From: SZUA-430 sp965227535
GTDB taxonomy: Bacteria > Pseudomonadota > Alphaproteobacteria > Micropepsales > Micropepsaceae
Direction of reading: 5' to 3'
Assembly: GCA_965227535.1 (NCBI GenBank)
Contig: OZ245761.1
Location: forward strand, 3,968,001 to 4,032,000
Length of the DNA: 64,000 bases
Shown here piece by piece: positions 58,661-64,000 of this stretch (positions within the stretch are counted from its first letter, which is position 1; each line of letters begins with the position of its first letter). Below the pieces are notes generated by a model that did no database searches, had not been told where the DNA came from, and was given only the letters and a program-made list of their open reading frames with translations. A program made the position numbers and the translations under genes.

Positions 58661-59476
58661 ATGACGAAGAAAAAGACCGACCGCGATCCGCTGAAGGAAT
58701 TGCTGTGGCCCGGCCAATCGACCGAGCTGCTCAAAGCCCTGCACATCCTGACGCGCGACGGCGCGATCAACGCAGACTCGCGGCGCAAGCTGAAGCAGGT
58801 CCTCCACTTGGTGCAACTCCTGCGCCCGTCGCTCGACCGTTTGTTCGATGAAAACGAAAGCCCGCGTCTCGCCGACCTCGGTGCCGGCAAATCGTATCTG
58901 GGCTTCATCCTCTACGACCTCATCTTCGGCCCGAAGGGCAGGGGCGAAGTCGTCGCCGTCGAAACGCGCGGCCCCCTGATGGAAGGCGCCGAACAACTCG
59001 CCCGCACCACAGGTTTCGACCGCATGCGCTTCGTCAGCGGCGCCATCGCAGAAGCCAAACTCGACGGCAAGGTCGACATGGTGACCGCCCTCCACGCCTG
59101 CGATACGGCAACGGACGACGCCATCCGTTTCGCCCTCGCGCACGACGCCAAAGTCATCGCGCTGGTCCCCTGCTGCCAAGCCGAAGTCGCCCGCCTCCTG
59201 GACGCCCACACGCGCCACCCCCTGCACCAACTCTGGCGCCACCCCATCCAACGCCGCGAATTCGCGAGCAACATCACGAATGTGATCCGCGGCCTCTATC
59301 TGGAAGCGCACGGCTACAAAGTCCGCGTGACCGAACTGGTAGGCTTCGAACACACAATGAAGAACGAACTCATCCTCGCCGAACGCCACCAAGTCTCAAA
59401 CGCCCAAGCCAAAGGCGAACTCCAAACCCTATTGCAGCAGCTCCCCGCGCACCCCGCGTTGGTCGCTGACCTTTAA
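58661..59476 (+). CDS. Class I SAM-dependent methyltransferase
   Basis: The 271-aa protein has a SAM-binding region RLADLGAGKSYLGFILYDL, an acidic loop EVVAVETRGPLMEGAEQLA, and TALHACDTATDDAIRFAL, followed by IALVPCCQAEVARLL. This DLGAGKG/HACDTATD/PCC pattern is shared with the group of methyltransferases that resembles GSTCD-type proteins. The substrate is unknown. An N-terminal helical region of about 70 residues precedes it. Start at 58661, about 70 nt from the divergent FecR start. Confidence 0.84.
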   Translation: MTKKKTDRDPLKELLWPGQSTELLKALHILTRDGAINADSRRKLKQVLHLVQLLRPSLDRLFDENESPRLADLGAGKSYLGFILYDLIFGPKGRGEVVAVETRGPLMEGAEQLARTTGFDRMRFVSGAIAEAKLDGKVDMVTALHACDTATDDAIRFALAHDAKVIALVPCCQAEVARLLDAHTRHPLHQLWRHPIQRREFASNITNVIRGLYLEAHGYKVRVTELVGFEHTMKNELILAERHQVSNAQAKGELQTLLQQLPAHPALVADL

Positions 59477-59522
59477 GAATGACAGGGAGTGATGATATGG
59501 AAGCTCCAAACCGGAGCGCGCC

Positions 59523-60629
59523 ATGAAATACGTCCGCATGCCGATCGAGATCGAGTCGCCCGAGGAGCAGGGTTACGACACGATCCGCTTCAACCTCTCC
59601 GAAAGCTCCATGCGCGACAGAAACCTGTCGGAGCTCGGCCTCAACACCAACGACCTGGTCCTGGCCTACGGCGCGCACAAAGGAGCACCCGGCCTGCGTA
59701 CGCTGATCGCACGCCAATCGAACGTGCCGGAGCACGCAGTGCTGACGACGGTGGGCGCGGCCGGCGCGCTCTTCATCATCGCGACGACGCTCTTGGAGAA
59801 GAACGACCACCTCGTCGTCGTCCGCCCCAACTACGCGACCAACATCGAAACCCCGCGCGCCATCGGCTGCGAGATCAGCTTCGTCGACCTCGCGTTCGAA
59901 GACGGCTTCCACCTCGACATCGCCCGTGTCGAAGCGGCACTCCGCCCCAACACCAAGCTGATCTCGATCACGACCCCGCACAACCCGACCGGGGTCTCGC
60001 TCAGCGACGTGTCGCTGCGCCACCTGATCACGCTCGCCGAAGCCAACGGCATCCGCCTGCTCGTCGACGAAACCTACCGCGAGATGTCGTTCGTGCCGAA
60101 GCTGCCCGTCGCCGCCTCGCTCAGCGACAAGGTCATCTCCGTCGCCTCGATGTCGAAGTCCTACGGCATCCCCGGCATCCGCGTCGGCTGGCTCATCACG
60201 CAAGACGCCAAACTTTTCGAACGCTTCCTGGCCGCGAAAGAGCAGATCGGCATCTGCGGCAGCATCATCGACGAACACATCGCCGAAGCCGCGCTCGCCC
60301 AAAGCGCGCCGTGGATCGCAACCGTCGAACGCAATCTGAAATCCGCCGTCGGCACGGTCGAACAATGGCTTACGCGCGAAACACGGATGGAATGGGTGCG
60401 CCCGCAAGGCGGCTGCGTCTGCTTTCCGCGCATCAAGGCCGACGCGAACATCGACATCGAAAAATTCTACCGCACGCTGACGCAAGAACACGCAACGGCG
60501 GTCGGCCCCGGCCATTGGTTCGAGCAAGACAAGCGCTTCATGCGCATCGGCTTCGGCTGGCCGTTGCCGGAGGAATTGGAGGGCGGCCTGAAAGCCATCT
60601 CGAAAAGCCTCGACGCATCGCGCCGTTAA
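59523..60629 (+). CDS. PLP-dependent class I/II aminotransferase
   Basis: The 368-aa fold-type I enzyme has the Schiff-base lysine at Lys212 in SVASMSKSYGIPGIRVGW, the PHNPTG motif (152-157), and VDETYREM (181-188). Near the N-terminus it has FNLSESSMRDRNLSEL. Sequence resembles the amino-acid aminotransferases of subgroup I. Substrate unknown. It is preceded by an AGGGAG site about 30 nt upstream and closer GGAGCG. The next gene is over 100 nt away. Confidence 0.88.
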   Translation: MKYVRMPIEIESPEEQGYDTIRFNLSESSMRDRNLSELGLNTNDLVLAYGAHKGAPGLRTLIARQSNVPEHAVLTTVGAAGALFIIATTLLEKNDHLVVVRPNYATNIETPRAIGCEISFVDLAFEDGFHLDIARVEAALRPNTKLISITTPHNPTGVSLSDVSLRHLITLAEANGIRLLVDETYREMSFVPKLPVAASLSDKVISVASMSKSYGIPGIRVGWLITQDAKLFERFLAAKEQIGICGSIIDEHIAEAALAQSAPWIATVERNLKSAVGTVEQWLTRETRMEWVRPQGGCVCFPRIKADANIDIEKFYRTLTQEHATAVGPGHWFEQDKRFMRIGFGWPLPEELEGGLKAISKSLDASRR

Positions 60630-60752
60630 CGCAGCCGCGGCGCTAGATTTCCTGTGTATCGCCCAGGTTTGGCCCCATTTCAGCCGGGGTAAGGCCACGT
60701 CACCTTGTAGACTAGCGCGCGAAGCAACACCTGAATCCGTGCCGCCGATCGC

Positions 60753-61745
60753 GTGGCTGAACGATCCGGAACGACCACGTTGAGCACCGACCGCTCGCCG
60801 CCGCTGAAACAGCCGGACACGACCGGCTCGTTCGCCGCGCGCCTCCGGCAATACCAAAGCGAACGCTTCCCGCTCGCCAACCACGGCGCGTTGACGCTCG
60901 TCTTCGCGATATCCGCCTGCGCCTTCGCCGCCGGCTTCAGCAACACGTGGCCGTCACCGGCAGCCGTCGCGCTCGCAGCCGTCGCAGGCCTTTGTCAATT
61001 CGCACTCCTGCGCATCGCCGACGAACACAAAGACTTCGCGACCGACAGCGCACACCGTCCGTACCGCGCCGTCCCCCGCGGCCTCGTCACGCTCGCCGAG
61101 CTGCGCGCCATCGGCGCGATCGCGGCAGCACTCATGCTCGCCGCCGTCGCCTTCGCGCAATCGCTGCCGGTCGCGATCCTCACCCTCGCGCTCTGGGTCT
61201 ACTTCGCGCTGATGACGATGGAATTCTTCGCGCCCGAATGGCTGCAGGCGAGACCCATCGTCTACCTCTTCTCGCACATGATCATCACGCCGCTGCTCGC
61301 CTGGACGATGGCGAGCTTCCAACTCGTCCACGACGGCATCGCCATCACAGAGATCCCCGCACGCACCGGCGCGTATCTGATCGCGATCCTCTTCCTCGGC
61401 GTCGTGCTGGAACTCGGCCGCAAAATCCGCGCGACCCAAGATGAGGAACCCGGCGTCGAGACCTACAGCGCCCTGTGGGGTCCGCGCGTCGCGCGCAATG
61501 CATGGTTAGCATCCGCTTGCGCCGCAACGGCCGCGTTGGTGATCGCCGTCGCACAAATTCAGGGCTCTGCCGTCGTTGCGCTCTTGGTCGCCGCCGCCGG
61601 TCTTGCGATGATGGGTCTCGCCGCCACCCGCTTCACACCCTCTCAACCCGGCAGCGGTAAACGGATCGAGCAAGCATCGGGAGCATTCGCTTTGGCCGTC
61701 CTCATCGCCCTGGCCGTCGCGCCACACGTGAAGGCGTTGCCGTGA
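60753..61745 (+). CDS. UbiA-family prenyltransferase-like membrane protein
   Basis: The 330-aa protein has eight or nine membrane helices and two Asp-rich cytoplasmic loops: RIADEHKDFATDSAHRPYR (first, like the NDxxDxxxD site) and LGRKIRATQDEEPGVETYSALWG (second). This is the UbiA layout, in which an isoprenoid diphosphate is moved onto an acceptor. The first motif departs from the usual N-D form, so the donor and acceptor are unclear. The stop overlaps the following GTG by 4 nt (GTGA). Confidence 0.82.
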   Translation: MAERSGTTTLSTDRSPPLKQPDTTGSFAARLRQYQSERFPLANHGALTLVFAISACAFAAGFSNTWPSPAAVALAAVAGLCQFALLRIADEHKDFATDSAHRPYRAVPRGLVTLAELRAIGAIAAALMLAAVAFAQSLPVAILTLALWVYFALMTMEFFAPEWLQARPIVYLFSHMIITPLLAWTMASFQLVHDGIAITEIPARTGAYLIAILFLGVVLELGRKIRATQDEEPGVETYSALWGPRVARNAWLASACAATAALVIAVAQIQGSAVVALLVAAAGLAMMGLAATRFTPSQPGSGKRIEQASGAFALAVLIALAVAPHVKALP

Positions 61746-64000
61746 GCGCGCCCATCGTCGCCCTCGCGCGCCCCGATCCGCCGTTGTCGTTGTACGGCGG
61801 CAAGGCGACAGGCCTGTGCCGCTTGCAGACGGCGGGCTTCCGCGTGCCGCCGTGGTTCGTCGTCACGCCGCGCGCCTTCGACCTCAGCAAAGGCCCCGAC
61901 CAAACGCCGGCGCATGTCACGGTGAAATCCGAAGTCGGCGCCGAAATCACCGCCGAACTCGCGCGCCTCTTCCCGCCCGACGCCAAACTCGCCGTGCGCT
62001 CCAGCGCGGCGGAAGAAGACGCACTCGGCCACTCCTTCGCCGGCCAATTCGCGAGCTACCTGAACGTCGCCCCGCGCGACGTCGCCGTGCGCGTCGCCGA
62101 CGTCTGGCACTCCGCCTTCACGCCGGAGCTTGAGGCCTACCGCAAACACCACGGCCTGACGCAAACAAACGTCCCCGCCGTCATCGTGCAGCGCATGGTC
62201 AACGCCGACGCCGCCGGCGTCGCCTTCAGCGCCGACCCGGTCAGCGGCGCAACCGACCGCATCATCGTCAACGCCGTCGCGGGCCTCGCCGACCGCCTGG
62301 TCGCCGGCGAGACGACCGGCGACACCTACGTCCTCGACCGCGCGGGCGAAACGATCGAACAAACGTTGACCGGCGCCAAGCCCATCCTGTCCCCGCAAAT
62401 GCTGAAGCAGATTGCGCTCGCCGCAAGACGCATCGCCGAACTCGAACGCTGCCCGCAAGATATCGAATGGGCGATCGAAGGCGGCCAACTCCACCTCGTG
62501 CAGGCGCGCCCCATCACGACGCTCGCCATCGGCGGCACGGAACGCGTGTTGTGGGACAACTCGAACATCGTCGAAAGCTACAGCGGCATCACCACGCCCC
62601 TGACGTTCTCCTTCGCTGCGCGCGCGTACGAATCCGTCTACCGCGAACTGTCGATGGTGCTCGGCGTCTCGCGCCACCGCGTCGACGAGAACAGCGCCAC
62701 CTTCCGCAACATGATCGGCCTCATCCGCGGCCGCATCTATTACAACCTGTTGAACTGGTACCGCGCGCTCGCCCTGCTGCCCGGATTCCAAATGAACCGG
62801 CGCTTCATGGAACAGATGATGGGCGTCGACCGCGCCCTGCCGCGCCACCTCATCGAAACCGTCGTCGGCGACGGAAAGATGTCGCCGCTCGCGCGCATCA
62901 TGGACGGCGCACGCCTGATCACCACCGCGGCAAGCCTGATCTGGAAACGCCTGTTCCTCGCGCGCTCGATCAAAGCGTTCCAAGCACGCGTCAACACCGC
63001 GCTCACCGGCTTGGACGATCTCTCCCGCGCCAGCTACCAAGACCTCGCGATGGACTACCGCCGCATCGAGGCAAAACTCCTGCGCGCGTGGACGCCGCCC
63101 CTCGTCAACGATCTCTGGTGCATGATCGCCTTCGGCGTCGCCAAAGGCCTCACACGCAAATGGGCCGGCGACGAAAGCGGCGCGCTGCTCAACGCCGTCC
63201 TCACCGACCAAGGCGGCATCGTCAGCGCCGAACCGCCGCGCCTCATCGCCGAGATGGGCGACAAACTCCGCAACGACAAAACACTCTTCGCCCGCATCGA
63301 ATCCGCCACCACCGGCGAAGCCATCGACGCGCTCCACCAAGACCGTGTGTTAGGACCGCTCTACCGCGCCTACATCGAGCGCTTCGGTGACCGCTGCCTC
63401 GGCGAACTGAAACTCGAAAGCGCCACGCTGACCGACGACCCGCGCCCGCTATGGACCGCGATCTTAAGCGCCGCGCGCCGCCCAACACCGCCGCCGAAGG
63501 CAACGAAGAACGCAATGGAGAAAGTGGAGGAGGGCGTCGGCCAACACCGCTTCCGCCTCGCCATCCTCAAATTCGCGCTGGGCGAGGCCAAAGCCCGCGT
63601 CCGCGACCGCGAGAACATGCGCTTCGAACGCACCCGCGTCTTCGGCCGCGCCCGCCGCCTGCTCCTGGAAATGGCAAAACGCCTCGTCGCCGCGCGCGTC
63701 ATCCCAAACCGCGACGACGTCTTCTACCTGACCGTCGAAGAACTCCTCTCGCTCGCCGAAAGCTCCGCCACCGCCGCGTCGCTCCCCGCGATCGCCGCCG
63801 CCCGCCGCGCCGAGTTCGAAACCTACAGAACGCAAGGCGACCTGCCGCGCCGTTTTGAGACTGTCGGCGCACCGGCGCTCAGCCCCATCATCCCGGTGAA
63901 AAGCGAAACGCCAACCGAAGAAGACCCGACGTTGCGCCGCGGCCTCGGCTGTTCGGCGGGAACCATCCGCGGCCGCGCGCGCGTCATCCGCGACCCGCAT
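61742..64000 (+). CDS. PEP synthase/rifampicin-phosphotransferase-like protein (partial)
   Basis: A GTG at 61742 opens a frame of 753 codons that runs off the right edge. The N-terminal PEP/pyruvate-dikinase ATP-grasp domain shows GGKATGLCRLQTAGFRVPPW, RSSAAEEDALGHSFAGQF, VPAVIVQRMVNADAAGVAFSADP and ERCPQDIEWAIEGGQLHLVQARP. A middle helical section of about 400 residues follows. The last residues (LRRGLGCSAGTIRGRARV) start the swivelling domain that would carry the catalytic histidine, which is beyond the window. GTGA coupling links it to the UbiA-like gene. Confidence 0.86.
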   Translation, partial: MSAPIVALARPDPPLSLYGGKATGLCRLQTAGFRVPPWFVVTPRAFDLSKGPDQTPAHVTVKSEVGAEITAELARLFPPDAKLAVRSSAAEEDALGHSFAGQFASYLNVAPRDVAVRVADVWHSAFTPELEAYRKHHGLTQTNVPAVIVQRMVNADAAGVAFSADPVSGATDRIIVNAVAGLADRLVAGETTGDTYVLDRAGETIEQTLTGAKPILSPQMLKQIALAARRIAELERCPQDIEWAIEGGQLHLVQARPITTLAIGGTERVLWDNSNIVESYSGITTPLTFSFAARAYESVYRELSMVLGVSRHRVDENSATFRNMIGLIRGRIYYNLLNWYRALALLPGFQMNRRFMEQMMGVDRALPRHLIETVVGDGKMSPLARIMDGARLITTAASLIWKRLFLARSIKAFQARVNTALTGLDDLSRASYQDLAMDYRRIEAKLLRAWTPPLVNDLWCMIAFGVAKGLTRKWAGDESGALLNAVLTDQGGIVSAEPPRLIAEMGDKLRNDKTLFARIESATTGEAIDALHQDRVLGPLYRAYIERFGDRCLGELKLESATLTDDPRPLWTAILSAARRPTPPPKATKNAMEKVEEGVGQHRFRLAILKFALGEAKARVRDRENMRFERTRVFGRARRLLLEMAKRLVAARVIPNRDDVFYLTVEELLSLAESSATAASLPAIAAARRAEFETYRTQGDLPRRFETVGAPALSPIIPVKSETPTEEDPTLRRGLGCSAGTIRGRARVIRDPH

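Noticed and set aside
59370..60884. 504-codon minus-strand frame opposite the aminotransferase
   Set aside because: It lies antisense to a gene with the PLP lysine and PHNPTG motifs and has no motif of its own.
61643..63340. 565-codon minus-strand frame opposite the PEP-synthase-like gene
   Set aside because: The sense strand shows the ATP-grasp motifs in order; the antisense frame is a composition artefact.

Overview
This window reads as a chromosomal segment of a high-GC, bacteriochlorophyll-making alphaproteobacterium (a purple phototroph or aerobic anoxygenic phototroph). The support is a type-2 reaction centre operon (pufBALM), chlorophyllide reductase (bchXYZ), the magnesium chelatase genes bchI and bchD with bchO, a crtCDEF/crtIB carotenoid set, and the tail of a C4-pathway 5-aminolevulinate synthase. 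The genus cannot be named from the sequence alone. No rRNA, CRISPR array, integrase, transposase or phage structural module was seen.

Region 1 (about 1-25.4 kb) is one arm of a photosynthesis gene cluster. It starts with the 3' end of hemA and idi (+), a DoxX-like gene (-) and a frameshifted membrane-protein gene (+). A long leftward block follows: crtE-crtF, then bchC-bchX-bchY-bchZ-pufB-pufA-pufL-pufM, closed by an intrinsic terminator. crtD-crtC run rightward from the same control region as crtE. They converge on a second leftward operon, bchI-bchD-bchO-crtI-crtB plus an unannotated 52-codon ORF, in which every junction overlaps. DUF3422 and divergent dxs / hemF-hemC genes follow. Palindromes of the PpsR/CrtJ type (TGT-N12-ACA) lie before bchC and between crtE and crtD, and a weaker one lies between dxs and hemF. 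The set implies acyclic, methoxylated carotenoids of the spirilloxanthin type; crtA and tspO are absent where Rhodobacter carries them. The bchFNBHLM, bchG, bchP and puhA genes must lie elsewhere.

Region 2 (25.4-39.5 kb) is general metabolism and redox. It holds a DUF3833 gene, msrA, a DUF302 remnant, a YHS-domain protein, a TPR protein, and a tightly coupled membrane redox operon (two tiny membrane proteins, a ferric-reductase/Rieske fusion, a Cys-motif protein). A leftward five-gene operon runs from 3-hydroxybutyrate dehydrogenase through a 60-aa ORF, a patatin-like phospholipase and a DoxX-like protein to an ATP-grasp enzyme. Then come an MFS transporter, a secreted cupin, tandem AhpC/TSA-like proteins, a LysR regulator and tRNA-Ser(GGA).

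Region 3 (39.6-50 kb) carries cell-envelope and miscellaneous genes: an M13 metallopeptidase lipoprotein, MOSC, a GH19-like hydrolase, a 1200-aa DUF2339 membrane protein, a DUF3052-like protein, a Tat-exported cupin-like protein, a HEAT-repeat protein and a GFA-family protein.

Region 4 (50-54.5 kb) is a more AT-rich island with a large RelA/SpoT-synthetase-domain protein, small membrane proteins, a RibD-like reductase and an inverted pair of a dispersed 29-bp repeat. Region 5 (54.5-64 kb) holds lepA, a NADAR-like protein, a metallo-beta-lactamase-fold protein, a FecR-domain protein with an Arg-rich tail, a methyltransferase, an aminotransferase, and a UbiA-family gene translationally coupled to a PEP-synthase-like gene cut by the window end.
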